The position numbers and the translations under genes are program-made. Shown here piece by piece: positions 34,214 through 47,964 of a stretch of DNA of 64,000 bases. The stretch's first letter is position 1; every line of letters begins with the position of its first letter. Source of the stretch: Prinia subflava (lineage: Eukaryota > Chordata > Aves > Passeriformes > Cisticolidae); the NCBI RefSeq assembly GCF_021018805.1, contig NC_086247.1, positions 90,876,140 to 90,940,139 of the forward strand, written 5' to 3'. Under the pieces are notes generated by a model. It was not told where the DNA came from, did no database searches, and worked only from the letters and a program-made list of their open reading frames with translations.

Positions 34214-37200
34214 TTAAATGAAGAAAAATGGCCTGGTTGTGGTTTTGTTTTGGTTGCTCAAGCTGGGTTTCCTATACAGGCAGTATGACTTCACAGTGTC
34301 CTGCCTGCCACAGTGGAGAAATGTTTTCCCCCTTCCTCTCTCCCCCTTCTCTTCCCTACAAAATTCAAGCAGGATCAGCAAAAAGCCTGGCAGGAGGGAC
34401 ACTAGCAGGCAGGCAATTCTCCGACACCCCATTGAGCATCCTCCACCCTAACCCCTGCATGGTGTGGTTTACGACTTAGACTTTATTATCTGCTGACAAA
34501 TGAAGACTTTTCTGGAAAGCAGGATTTTTTTTTTCCCAGACAGAGCCTGACCGGAGCATAGCAAGCTCTCAGCAGAGCTTTAGCCGTGCCAATTCATTTA
34601 TTCAGAGGTCTCAAGCTAGCATTACATCCTAGGTGATCATAAATGCCGTCTGGCTGGAGTGGTGAGAGGGGAATTTCTAGCCCAGTCCTGTCTAGACCAG
34701 GGTTTGTCATGGAGAGAAAGTCACAAAGGGGACACTGTGAAAGTGCTCTACGTGGCAGTGCCATCGTGGGAGCATTCTGGACACATCTAATGTGTAAACC
34801 TGGCATCTGGCCCTCGTTAGGGTTGCTGGAAATAACTGGAGAGCTGCCTTCCAGTGGTCTCTGAGAAGCTCATAACCTGAATACATGTGTGCTGCTGGTA
34901 GCCAGATACTAAAACACACTCAGTCTTGTTTTTTTTTTTTTCCTTAAACATGAAAGTTTCAAGGCTGCATTAAGATGAAGAGCAAGGACATAGCTGTGAG
35001 AAAAACATTTTTTTCTCTTCAGCCCCAGATTGTTGTTTTACCTGTATCCATCTCAACATAAGAAAGTGGGAGAAATGAATAAGAAATTAATGATATACAT
35101 GTATATTTGCAGCCATGTATACAATATGCTACCTTGTGTAACATCCATGCCCATTTGAAACTGAATTAAATGTCAGATGTGCTGTAAGATGTGTTACCAA
35201 TGCAGAGGGCACAGTGAGCAGTTTCCTAAACCTTGATCACAGCAACCACTCACCATGTGGAGAAACTTAACATTGAAAGCATGCTGACAGTGCCTGGGAG
35301 ACTAAACAGTAAAGCACTTGTAGGAGGCTGTTGCACATTTATCTGTTAAGTCTTTCTGTCATCATCATTAACTTTTGCTTGAAATTTTGTCCCTTCATGC
35401 TCCATATTTTGAACAAATGGCATGAGAGTATCAATTTTTAGTGTTTTTTTCATGGTCATGTTTTATAGCTGAAACCATATTTTAAATGTGGAAGGGGTCA
35501 GACAAGGAAAATGTTAGTATGGAATGTGTGAAGACCACCGCTAGGCAACCCTACCCTCCCACTGCACCCTTTCACGTTCTAACTCTAGCTTGGCCTCTTG
35601 CAAAGTACTGCAGTATCACGTTTCCTCGAAGTCGAAGCTTTGCCAAATGAAACACAAGCCTCTTTAGATCCATTTTCACCAGTATTTGTTTCCAATTATA
35701 ACAACATAGCTACTCTACTGAACACACTCCCTATCAGTGTTTCTCAGTGAAGCTAACATTTTGAAGTCTGAATGTGAGTAGAAAATGATGACTTGTTTAC
35801 CAACAGTTTTCAGTGGGAAAAATACGGCAACTCCCTAGTACTTTAAAATGTTATCTCCCCCCTCCCCTTCCTTTCTGATGATCATTTTAGGAACTTAGAC
35901 CCTAATAATGTGGCATTTTCCTCTCTGTGTGTGTGGTGGTTTGTTTGTCAGATGGTTACAGAGCAGGATCCCTCACAAGGACCGGCTGCTGACACAGACC
36001 TGCCCAATGCTAGAATGAAAGTGGCCTTGCAGTTTATATTGCAGAGCATTACATTCAGTCATTTGAATCTTTTAGTAAATATTTTCCATTTTTACAGACA
36101 CTTCTCTGTTTTGAACCAAAACATTCTGGGTTTTACTGAGCCAAGTATTGTAAGCCTATGCTTGTTTCTCCTTCAAGCAAGAAGTGTGTTCCAAGCCTTG
36201 TGCAAAGGGTCCTCAAGAACATAACTTTATTTTTATTGAAGTTGGGTAGAATATCCCTGAGTACAGTTACTCCCCTGCTTGGAGAGGCAACCTCTCCATA
36301 CTTCTTGTGCGCCTAAAAATAATCCAGAATTAAATATACATTGGTGCATTCCTGTAATCTGTGTCTTAGGCTGTTATGTATACTATCTTTGTACATCAGA
36401 CTGCACAAGTTATTTTTAAGTCCAAATTTTCTTCTCTTTATCCCATTCCAAAAACAATAAACAAAGCTCACAAGAAAAAGGAATAATAACATATAACCTC
36501 CCTGTAAACACATGGGTATCACTCCAACAGAATTCCTCTACTGCCTAGCAGAATCTCCAGATCTCACCTCCTCCTGCAGGTCACAGTGTTCCATTAGTCT
36601 GGGGGTTGTATTCCTGTAGGAACCACTGGGTATTTATAGTGCTGTTCTGCACTACCTCTTACAAGGCTTTCTTTGGCTGAAAGCTCCTCTAAACCCACCG
36701 AGACACTTTACACCCATGCAGCCCAGCTCAGGTCACAGCCCAGCTGCAGAGGATGTCCATACAATGGATGTGATGTTCCTGCTGCCAGTCCTCATTTCTC
36801 AGAAACCCCAGGTGGAGGTCTGTGGGACCTTTCACCTTGAGAAACAAAAAATTTATTCTATCCCTCACATTTCTAGCAAAGAAATGGGGACACATGGCAG
36901 ACCGATTGCCTCAGAGAAGCCAAGCACCCAGTAAGAACCCAGCAAGCCACGCCACCTTCCCATCTCATCCAGGAAAGGTGCATTTTTGAAGCTGTATGTA
37001 GCAGATGTTGGCTACAGCACTGCAGCAAGATGCACACTGGACAAAAATAGCTGCAATCATATTTCCTTCTGTTGGCCTAGTAGGTCGGGGGATGTGGGAA
37101 GATTTCTCTCTCTGCTGGGGTCACAGCAGGGCAATGTTTGTTGTCTTCTGCCTACTGTCATGTGCCCCATAAAGCCCAAAAGAGGCCTTCTCTCTATTGA

Positions 37201-38133
37201 AAGGAGCACTTGGCATATTTGGAGCACATGCTGACACCAGTTGCTTTTCAAAGGCTCTGTAAATTCCAGCTCACTCTTCTATCCAATTTTCCATTCAGAG
37301 ACACAGCAAGGGGCATTTGGCAGACCATGAAATAAAACTGCACGTGCTGTAATCCTTTTCAGGGTGAGGCTCAAGCTCTCGCTCCCTCTCCTCCCTCCCT
37401 CTCCTTTTCATTCCCAGTCTCTTTCTATGCAAGTGTGACCAACTACAGGAGCACCTTGCTTGGATTAGACAAGGTCACGGAAAACGCTTGGAAAATCTAG
37501 AGCTTGTTATGAGCTCAGCAAGCAGGGATACTGACCTTACCAGTTTTAATAGCACAGGGGTTTAATTCCACCCTATGAGCTGTCTTTTGTTTTCTCCCCC
37601 TCCTTCCACTGCTAGCCAAGGTTAACTCCTTGCAGGCTTTGTAAAGGCTGTTTTGTCAGCCATAACAGAATAATACACAGTGTCTCAATCACTTGTACCT
37701 GTAGACAGGCAAAACAGGCAATCCTCTGATGTGTGACTGAGCCCAGAGGGGTTTGCTTTAGCTGTGCCAACACCTTCAGTGTATTCCTGGATTAATTTGA
37801 TATTCCCTTCTTGGCACTGAAGGAGCCCGCTGCCCCACTCAGAGAGCACCATGAGAGCAAAAAGAATGTTCCTCGGCTTCAGTGTCTGTCAGGTCCTACT
37901 CTGCAAGGGGACCTTTAGAGTGTACCAGTGCAAAAGTGGTGCAGAACATGGCAGTGGAAGCGATCCTTAGGAAAATCAAAAGGATGGGGGGAGAGACTTC
38001 ATGCCAATAATTTGTGAGCTTTAGGGACCAAACCTACTTAGTTATTTTAAATTGGCCTTGTTCCATTGACTTGGTTTCTCACTTATGCGTAGCTTTGTGT
38101 GTTTCCAGTCCTTTAATTTTAGGCCTCTGAGAG
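34214..38133. other. Non-coding sequence
   Basis: About 3.9 kb with no gene I can defend. The minor features are a T run at 34930-34942 and a pyrimidine-rich stretch around 37377-37415. Overlapping frames at 34214-34479 and 34594-34919 have no domains. Confidence 0.5.
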
Positions 38134-38169
38134 AAAAAAAAAAAAAAAAAAAAAGGAGAAAAAAAAAAA
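38134..38169. repeat. Poly-A tract
   Basis: Twenty-one A, then GGAG, then a further A run. No retroposed gene body is recognisable upstream. Confidence 0.9.
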
Positions 38170-39719
38170 TCTATCTGATTTCCCAGTTTCTATTTTCCTG
38201 AGCAAGACTGCTGTTCCAAGCATCTCATGGGACAGTACTGCTGGCTGTCTGTTTGCTCCCTCTTCTCCTCTCCCCTCCCACCAGCCTCCAGCCACTTGCT
38301 CCCATTCCACTTCTCAGTTAACACCCAGGCAAAACGAATGCTGGAGGCACCAGTCAAGCAGTGGGAGAAGGGAAGGAGGAGTGGTAGCAGAGAGGGACAG
38401 GCTTCCCTATGTGGTACTGGTGAGGTGTTGTGTTGGGTCATCCCAATGGAGCCATCTCCTGTGACATTAATGATTTATCTACGGAGAATTGTTTGTGTTC
38501 ATTGAGCCTGCCCATCAGTGAAGTCACTGTTGTGCAGTCATGTGTTGCCACAGTGATGAAGAAAGGCTTTTCCCACAGTGCTGACATCAGGAGATAAAAA
38601 GTGGCCACAGGCTCATCAACAGGTAGAACTCATCTGTGGGAGAAGCAGCTGCCAAGGAATCCTCTGTAACACGACTCTGGTAGCCAGGAGGTGAAGGCAC
38701 AGATCAAAATAAAATGGAGAAATGCCTGTGAGGAAAGGGAAGACTCAGAAGGGAAGGATGAATTACTTAGATTAATACCAACCAAGTTGTATTCAAAGAG
38801 GCACTCTTATTTTGAGTAAGTAGTTTTCCAGTATATGACTCTGGCATGACTTCCTAGCCTTATTTCTCTAAATTGAATTTTAAAAAATCCATTCTCAATT
38901 TGCTTTCAGCAACTTGGAGAGAATTCATATCTAAGTGCAAACCTCATGGCTCCATCCAGTCCTTTCTGCCTCTCTCTCCACTTATTTAGTTTCCAGTTTA
39001 GAGTTTTGAGATGTAGGTAAGGGATAAAGCAATATTGTTTTGTTAATTTAGGCCCATTTCAGCTGCCTTTTGGCAGAATAGTCTTCAAATACATATTTGT
39101 ACATACTTGTATGGCAGTACTGCTTTGGTTTAGAAACTTACAGAAATAAGTTATCAAATATGAGTACACTGATGAATATAAGCTGTATTTCTCCACATAC
39201 CTCTAGACCAGTCTCTTTGTACTGAGCAGAGGTACAGTTTTCAGTAGCCTTGGGTTTTAACCCAGTGACATCAGAGAAGCAGAAAAGCAATAGTGATGGG
39301 CCCCAAGGTGTATTTACTTAATGTTTTTGGAGGTGCTGCAAATCCATGCCTATGACTTTCTCCTGTAATTCAGAGGAGCTGTGTGAAAAGGGAAGGCAAA
39401 AATGCTGATCTCAGCAAATTTGATACAAATTTGGGCAAAGGACTAAAGATTCTGGTTTTATGTAAGCCAGTTCTTCAATCCTTATTTTTCATGCAGCAGA
39501 CCTTCTTCTCCCCTCCCCCTCCCCCCCTTTTTTTTTCCTTTTTTGGTGATTTTTGTTAAAAACATGGAATGGAAAAACAAAAAGCTTTATCACTAGCCAG
39601 AGACTGATTTCCAGCACGTGAAGGTTTCTTTGCCTTGGTCTTTTCGAACAGCCAGTAAATATCCAAACACATAGTTGTGCCAGATAAAAGAAGAAAGTAA
39701 TAATGCTGTATGAAAACAG
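38170..39719. other. Non-coding sequence
   Basis: Unique sequence. A pyrimidine run with C7 then T9 lies at about 39501-39545. No gene is supported. Confidence 0.5.
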
Positions 39720-40140
39720 CCCAGGCAGCTGGAGTTGGCTTTCTTTTCTTTTAGAATTAAAGGAATCAAATCCAGTCCCATGCTGGTATTTACTGTCGAG
39801 TGGCCTGCTTCAGATTTTAATGTTCTCTTGAGACCCTGGCCTGACCCAAAATGTTGTTACAACTTGGCCCACCCCAGTATAATAAACTACGATCCTCTCA
39901 CATGGTGCCCCTCATTCATAATTAGAAATGTCCTAAGAACAGTATTAACTACTGTGCCTAAAAGCAGGCTGAGCAAATGCCAGATTACAAGGGATTCATG
40001 GTCAAGGTGCAGAATGAATTGCTGGCTGAAAAGGCAGGCCTCAAACAAAAAGAAATTAAAAGAAACCTTGCTAAATACCCTTAGGGAAAATTGTAGCAGC
40101 CTCCCCACTGCGCAATCAATGCTGCAGAAGTAAAAGTGTT
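39720..40140. other. Conserved-looking block with acceptor-like start
   Basis: A strong pyrimidine tract plus AG (CTTTCTTTTCTTTTAG, ending at about 39754) precedes a plus-strand frame of 132 codons at 39735-40133. The frame ends in a stop with no convincing in-frame donor, and the product has no recognisable domain. A coding exon is therefore not supported. It could be a non-coding exon or a conserved element. Confidence 0.3.
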
Positions 40141-41024
40141 GCTCATCTGTTTTCCTGCCAAGTGGAAAATATATGCTATATGTATTATGGAGATGGAGAA
40201 GAGTTATAAAAACACTATAGGTGGAAAACATTTATAAATGGCTAGTTGGATGCTACTTTTAAAGCAAAGAACCAGAGAAGTAAGAAATTATTGCAGAAAG
40301 TGCCAAAATATGCTTTAAAAATGGAGGCATAATGAATATACTCTCTTGTGTCTGTACATTATGAATGCAGAATTAATTTATATTTCATTTCAGCAACGTT
40401 ATACTCTACTTCACACTTAATTATATTAGATAAATACCCGGAGTGAGGAACACATTGCTGACACTTGCAGCTAAGCAAGTCTTTTGTCATAAAAATAAGG
40501 ACTGAATTTTTGCAAGGTGGAGACAGCTTTAAGTGTTTGCATAGTTAACACAATCTCTACTGCTATTTCTGAGGAGGCTATTAACACCCTATGGTCCCAG
40601 AGGCCTTTCTGCTTGAAGACCTTACATACCACCTCACATCAGTCAGATAAACCATTTGTTGCACCATTTTTACCCTGGGCAGCTCAGCCAGGTTCAGGAT
40701 ACTGAAATGTATCCTCATTTCAGTAGGTCTGCTGGTCCGCCAAGGTGGAGTGATACCCCCCAGGTATTGGGAGACCGCCAATAACATCACCAATATTACA
40801 GCTCTTAAGTGAGAAAGTGAGCAGATGCCTTCGCAGGGCCCCTTGCAAGCCATCGTGCCCTCTGACAGTAGAGAGTTAACTGCATTGGCAGTATCATTAA
40901 CCCCACTAATCCTCTAACAAAAATAACCCCAAAAGAAAGTGCCCTCACACAGCTCAAAAGGCACTGGTTCTAAATATATTTATTGAATCTTTAGAACCGA
41001 GTGGATCAGGAACAAATCCTTTCA
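40141..41024. other. Non-coding sequence, nothing recognised
   Basis: AT-rich unique sequence with chance frames of 62-90 codons. Confidence 0.5.
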
Positions 41025-41051
41025 TGCATCTTTATGCCTTATAAAGATGCA
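41025..41051. repeat. Perfect 11-bp hairpin
   Basis: TGCATCTTTAT at 41025-41035 and its exact complement at 41041-41051 flank a 5-base loop GCCTT. It could be a short stem-loop or a palindromic binding site. There is no T run after it to suggest a polymerase III terminator. Confidence 0.9.
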
Positions 41052-42323
41052 CAAGGATCATGCACACGCAATTCATTATTCCTTTTTAGGTGACCTCTTG
41101 GAGCAAGGGAGGTAGCTGCAGGCATGACATTCCCTTGTGTTTGGTGTTGTGGACTTCCAAGAGGACTTGGGGTGGGCTCACAAGTGGGAGGGAAGGAAGC
41201 AATTGGAGGAGAAAGGCAGTTTTCAGAGGTTTCACTGTGTGTTGTTGCCCAGCTCAGTGAGTGATGTGATGCAGAGCAGGGCCGTCACACCTTTCCATCA
41301 TTCTGCCACTCTGCTTGAGCGGGGAGAAAAAAAGAAGTGTCTGCAAGCCTTTGGCCAGGAGGCCTGGTTGTGCATCTGTTGTCAAGGTGTGGTGCACACG
41401 GCTGCTCCCAAACCCTGTCAGCATACCTGGCCACACCATGGCTGTGGAAAACTTGGAAACTGCAGAGGCTTTTTGTTTCATTGTCCTGGAAAATGGAGGC
41501 CATAGGAAGAGGCTGCTGTTTTCCAAAGTAACCCTATTTGGAGCAATTACCAAAAGTGGAAGATAAAATTAGCATGTGATGAGGTTCATGTAAATCTCAG
41601 ATGACCATTTGGGGATACAGCAAAAGAGCTGACTTGAGGCATTTAAATATTTTTTTTCCATTAGTAACAGCTCGATTATGCTTTGAATAAAAAATAAAAT
41701 CATCCTGTGCAAGGTTTAAGTGTGCAGTAAATAGAAACCAGCTTTCAAACCTGACATGGAAATAATTCTGTTGTATTCTTGGGCTTGTACATCTCTGTCA
41801 TTCCAGCATTGGTGGGATGGGTTTGATTCCACAGACATGGGCTTAGACCTAGTTTTCTGGGGCCTCTTGGTGACAATTTTCAGCAAGTCTCACTAAAGAG
41901 CTCAGAAACCGATACAAAAGTGAGCTGGTGTTTGCCTCTGGCAGGATTCCCTGCTGTAGAAGTGTTTAGAGCTCAGTTTTGATGTGATTTGATATATAAC
42001 ATGCCACTTGATTTGGAACTGCCATCTTTTATATTATTCTATGAACACTCTTAGAATTAATATCCATCAGATTAGTAACTGGCCAGGATAGTACTTAATC
42101 CTCTTTTAATTTGAATGAGAGGATTAAAAATCTCTAAGTAAATTTTACACTACTGCCCTCTGGATTTTGTCCCTTTCCCAAGGACATAATTTAGGGTGTC
42201 ATTGAAGCTAAACAGGTCACTGATAGGACAGCTCTTGTCCATTGGATGACACTGAGTTGACACACAGAGGTGCCAGGTTTTAGGTGACTAAAAAGAGAGC
42301 AGACACTCTCTTTAGAAGGAGAG
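41052..42323. other. Non-coding sequence
   Basis: Unique sequence. Overlapping frames on both strands at 41137-41566 (up to 122 codons) have no domain. Confidence 0.5.
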
Positions 42324-42357
42324 AATGGAGAAGGAATGAATGGAGAAGGAATGAATG
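42324..42357. repeat. 15-bp tandem repeat, 2.3 copies
   Basis: AATGGAGAAGGAATG occurs twice exactly, followed by AATG. Confidence 0.95.
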
Positions 42358-45300
42358 CATTGAAATCACCCCAGCTCAATCTGCAGCTGGCATCTCTCTG
42401 TAGCAGCCACCCTGAGGAGTTTGCTTGCAGCTCTATCCAGACATCCAGCTTGAGAAGTCTACAAACTCAGCAGTCTCTTCATGGGGAAACAAGCTCAGGT
42501 ATCTTATTTTGGGATCACCAGAAACCCAGCATGGCTGGAGGATAATCACACCAAAGGAACATGTTTCCTGCCTTTCTCCATACTGCTTCTCTCTTCATTA
42601 GCTCCTGAAAACAGTGGTGTGTGTCTCCAAGTGTAACCACGTGCCATCCTTCTCAGGGAAAAGTTGTTCACACAAACACTATAGAAGATAAATACTGGGT
42701 TGTTCCTTGTGCTTGAATGCTCCAGATTTGGAAACAGATGCTTCACCATCAAGTAGGTCAGAGGTTTCCACAGGTCATGGATCCAAATGATAAGGTGGAT
42801 AGGAAAAGGAAACAGAGGGTTTCACAATATGCTGTTTTAATGGATGTTTAGATTGGCTGTAAATGTGCAAGTGCCTGTTTGTTTAGAGTTACCAGGATAT
42901 GAATCAAAGAAATAAAAATAGCAATGCATTAAGGCTTAGAGAACCTCTTGGGAAGGAGCAAATTAATATTTCTAAATGTAAATATTTTGACCCAATCTAG
43001 TAATCAGGTTCTCATGCTACAGTGGGAGAAAATTGAGGTGGATGTGGTAACTTGTCTTCTGTGTTCTGCAGGAACAGCACATTGTGCTTCATACACCAGC
43101 ACCTTGTCTGACTGATAAGGCAGTGCTAATTCCTTCAAACTTTCCAGTATTATGCCACTGGGTTATTGGGGTTTTGTATAACAAAAAAAATTTAAAACTT
43201 CTTTTCCCCGGCTTTTCTGTTTGTAATGTGTGTCACAGGCAGCAAATTCCAAGTCTTGGCATTTCTTTTAATGTCTTTACTACTGTGAGAAATTGCTGGA
43301 GACCTTAAGAATACAACCTAATTAAATCAGTGAGTTTCCTCATCCCTTTTTCTCTATTGCTTATCATTCCCATGGTCTTACGTAGCTCAGATTTTTGAAC
43401 ATGGGTGGTGATATTTAAAATGTTCAATAGATGACTAACAGATGTTGGGACATTACAGGCATGAGCAGCATGTTATATATTATTAAGACACATTGTCATT
43501 CAAAGATGTCAACATAGTCTTCTGTCAAGTTTTGAGATACTGTATCACTTTATAACGGTTGATATCTCTTATTACAACATCCTCCTAAGACATTTGCAAA
43601 TATGAAACTAATGCTAAATATGAAATGTATTTGCAATGATTTATCAAGTCGTTAGAACCAGTGATAATTGGAACACTTGTCTCTGGTAACAGATGTACAT
43701 CCAGAAAGATGATAGCAACCACTTTGTTCAGCTGTGTCTAGTTTTTCTCAAGAGTGCTGCTAAGCCAGAGGAATCACCTAGAGTTTGTGCAGGGATAGTC
43801 CCTAGCCATGGTATTCAAGCACTACAGTTGTGGGTAGAGTGCTTTTAGCAATTCAGTGCCTGCCTCTGGTCCCCTAGGTAGAATTAAGGTCTGATCAGAG
43901 GGTTGTTTTCTCCTGCTTCATCGTTCTTTTGTGATTAATGATTTGTGATGTCTACAGCTCACTTTGGGTAGCACAAGCCTTGAAGCACATTCTTGTGTTT
44001 ACTTTGTGCTGTTAATTAAAGAAAGTCTGCAAAATGAATGCACAGTGTCTGCAGTGAGCTCCTTATTTCTGTGGAGCAGTCCAGGCTGTGGGTGATGTCT
44101 CTGTGACCCATGTTGCTTTGGCAGTGTGTTTTGGCAAGAGCTGGAAGTGTTTAGACAAAATCAATATTATCAAATGCATTACACCTTAGACTTAAAATCT
44201 GGGTTTGTAGAACACACATTACTGTTGTGTGGTGAACCCAATTGCTGGAGTTTCCTTTATCCATTGGTCTGAAAAAAGCACAAGCCCATGATACAGAGCC
44301 TTTCTACTTCCTCCATTTCTGCCCTACGTAACACCTATTGTGAGGAACGTAAAGAGTTTTCTTCCAAGGAAGTAGTTGAACGAGGTTTATAATAGATTTA
44401 CATTTTTATATGTCTCCAGAGATGTTGTAAAGAATACATTTTACAAATGCTAGAACAAATAATGGAATTGTGAATAAAAAAAAGAGAAAAAGGATTGTGT
44501 GTCAGAGCTGCACACTTTGCCAACCTTTGTCTTGAGGAGAAATTCAAGGAGAAATGAAGAAAAGACTCCCTTTCCTCAGCTCACTTCCAGTCATTTGGTA
44601 TTTTAACTATATATTAAGCCAACCCTCTTTGTGAAAGTTTTGATTCTTATAGAATTTATAGGCAAATAGCAGTAAGAAGGAGAATAACAGTAGCTATATC
44701 TGGCAATTAAGTGTTTACCAAAGTTTTTGCCCATTTAATGTCTTTAAGGTCTCTCTAATTTATTTATTTATTAAGTCTTTCTTGGGTGCCTGTCAATGTA
44801 CAGAAAGAAGACAAATTTCTGCATTTATTGAATATATTGATGGAGTATAAAAGATCTTTTCATTGTCTATCTCTGACTGGCAGTTAGCTGACTAACAGTA
44901 GACAACTCTGCCTCTTTCTGCCTGTTTTTTACTCTTTATCAGAGCTGTGCAAAAGTACTTATTTAACTTACTTTGTGCAACCTTAGTTTATCAGCTAAGA
45001 GGTTAGTGAATTGTACAATAAAAGTACTGGTACTGAAAAGTAGGTAAGAGATTCTCATGGATAAAGGATGAAATAGCTGGAAGTCAGGTCACATTATATG
45101 AGAAGACAAGAAAAAAACAAGAAAGTTTCAAAATTGGGCTCCTATAGATCATTATTGACCAGTGCAGGTAGCAAAATGTGTTACTTAGCTTCAGTTACTA
45201 AATCAAATCACATTAATTTTATCACAGCTCTGAAATCTCCTTCCCAGACTGCCTCTCTCTTATACTGTCCCCTGAAGACTTCCCCTGACTTTGAGGTGAC

Positions 45301-46129
45301 ATGCTGATTTCCCACTGGAGTCATAATTCAAATGAAATCACGTCACAGTGACACCAGCACAATTAAATCATAAATAAAGGCCATGACATGTATTTCTAAA
45401 AGCTATTATGAAATATATATAGAGAGAGATATATAATCTGCTTTAGATTGTAACTTAAAAGGGTTTTTTTAAAGCTCAATTTAAGTCAACATAGATCCCA
45501 CATATTTACTACCCTTCCCTTCTAATCTCAGGGTTTAGCAAACATGAGCCTGTGTTACATCCTCTATTATATAGATAGGAACACTGACATATTAAAGGTG
45601 ACTTTCTCCTGGTCAGAAAGCTGGGGGCATGGGAATTTTTTGACTCTCAAGCTCCTTAGCTCCTCTGTCCTTTCCGTTGCGTTGATATGTTTCCATACTT
45701 CCTTATTTAGCTATAGACTAGAAGTGATCCGGGCAATCCTTTATTAAATCTAGAATCCTACCACTTCTATTCCCACTAGGGCTGTTCTTCAGCTTTTACA
45801 AGCATCCTTACTGTCCATTGCCTTCCCAAAAGTAACTGGGCTAATTGAAGGTTTTACTGTATCTGAAGCAGATTCTATTAAAATCAGATATGAAATTGAG
45901 TTTGCAGGAATGCAGTTACTGGCATTAATGGGCATTAATTCTGAGGACCTAGAGGCAGCCAAACCACGTCCTGTTCCCAGCTCGGTAAAGAGCAGCATAT
46001 GACAGAAAAAGAAGGGGAAAAGCACTTGCACAGTTCTTCCCTGGGGAATTAGGAGTCTGCAAGAGACATCAGCTGGTCCCAGATCCTCAGGAAATGGCTT
46101 GAGCGTCACTTATTGGCACGTAAATAGTG
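42358..46129. other. Non-coding sequence
   Basis: About 3.8 kb of mostly AT-rich sequence without a gene or recognised transposon. An ATATATATAGAGAGAGATATATA microsatellite-like stretch lies at about 45412-45435. Frames of 60-106 codons are unsupported. Confidence 0.5.
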
Positions 46130-47030
46130 CAGAATAATCCTGTGCCAGATGTCATTTTTTCATACTACATCTCAAACAGGATCTGAGATGCATTAGCGCC
46201 ATTTGAGGATGGATCCCTCTGAAGGAATAGCCAGCATTTGCACCACAGTGCAAGCTAGAGGCACACAGAAAATGCGGCATCTTGTGATGATGCGTGTAAT
46301 GATGACGTGGGAGTGGAGCACTCAGTGACCTCGAAAGTTTGGCCCCCAGACTTATTGTTTTGATGCTTGTCCTGGTTTCCTAATCCACGTGACTACGTTT
46401 TCAAGAGTATTTAATTTCCTAGGAAAACATTATTGCCTTTTTTCTCTATTTCCGAGTAGTGAACAGTAAGAAATCAACCAGATTGAATTTATCACACAAA
46501 TAAGAGAATAAAACTGCCCACATGGCGATGACCTGGAGATTCAGTTCCTAACTGGCAAAGGCCCAGAAGAATTGAGACTCTGTGTCCACAGGGTCATTAC
46601 AAGGGGGCAAGTGGGGATATGGAGAGCAACAGCTGAGGCTGCATGGGCTGATATTAGCCTGGGGCATCTTGTGTGTCAGCAACAGCAACATCGACGGACG
46701 GCACAGGAATTCAGTGCATTTTGGCTCCAGTCCTGCAAGGGTTTAGGCCCACACTTAAGATGCAACATAGGAAGAGCAATAAAGCTTGGAGTATGCGAGC
46801 AACATTATGGAAGAGAGGCCTTTTTTCATCCAGAAACAGCTTTTGCTGCACAATTTTTTTGTGCCTCAGAATATCAAGCAGCGGCAGAGTTAAATGGAAT
46901 CATATTAATAAGCATGGATAATCTCATCATCCCGGGCGGGCTGACAGCAAAGCAGCTCCAAACACACGCAGCTGAGTGAAATGTTCCTGCAATTAATTGG
47001 ATTTGATTAAATTTCTCATTTAATGGCTGG
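46130..47030. other. Conserved-looking non-coding block
   Basis: About 900 bases of unique sequence carry CRE-like TGATGACGTGG near 46301, a small GCACAA/TTGTGC hairpin around a T5 loop near 46848-46864, and TTAATTGGATTTGATTAAAT near 46992. A 135-codon plus-strand frame (46572-46979) has no domain or splice support. The density of TF-like words suggests an enhancer, but conservation could not be tested. Confidence 0.35.
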
Positions 47031-47964
47031 AGGAAAAGAAACAGACCAAAGACAGTGAGCAAGTTTCTTGCTAACCTGGAGCTTTGAGTAATGGCTGTGG
47101 AACACCAGGTTCCCCACTGCATTACATGGGGAAAGTGATGCTCTGGACATAGGGGCACAAGAACCCAGTTTCTCACAACCTATCCTTTGTGCTCACCTTC
47201 TCCTTTTCTGAAAGAGAAGATGAAAGTTTGGACTCACAAAAAGTTGTTCTGATGCTGTTATGTTTCCATCAAAAAATTGAAACCATTTACATTTTGTTCC
47301 CAAGAAGTGAGAAAACCAACTTTAAGGCTCTGAAAGCTAAGGGGAAACAGAGCTGTCAATCTCCTGCCAGCTTTAGATTATGATCTGTGAACTTAGGTGG
47401 GGACACAGAGCTACTGATCCCATCCTTGTCCTTGCTTATATAGGGTCAGGCTCTACTCAGAATCACTGATTCTTGATTAAAATCTCTTACAGCAAGGTCC
47501 TCAAAAATCCACAAGTAAAACAAGTAGTTGCTTTCACCGTCTTACTAAAATTGTGTCTCATACATGGAGGCTTACATGGATCCATTGGGCCTGGCTTCAG
47601 CTTAATTTTTCATTGTATGATCAAACTGTGTTACCTGTTGAAAATGGGATTTATTTCATAAAAATGTCTTGAGTCCTTTTTAGTGCCTCTTTGAATAAAG
47701 AATTAAAAAGAGCAAAGTAATTTTCCATGGGAACGCTACAGCATTTTACAAATATCCCAGCTGTGACATATAAAACAGCTTTTTCAAAACCCAGTGAAAG
47801 TCTTAGTGAGCTCTGTTTTGCATAGTTTTCCATCTTGGGTAAACCAGTGATATAACAACAGTGGGAATTGACTACATCCACTAGATCACCTGGTTTAGGT
47901 AAGATTTGCACATCATAGTGTTTAATGTAACCTTTCTGTCACAGGAGTCCTGCTGTCACTCCAA
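47031..47964. other. Non-coding sequence, nothing recognised
   Basis: AT-leaning sequence up to the boundary of the second CR1. Confidence 0.5.
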
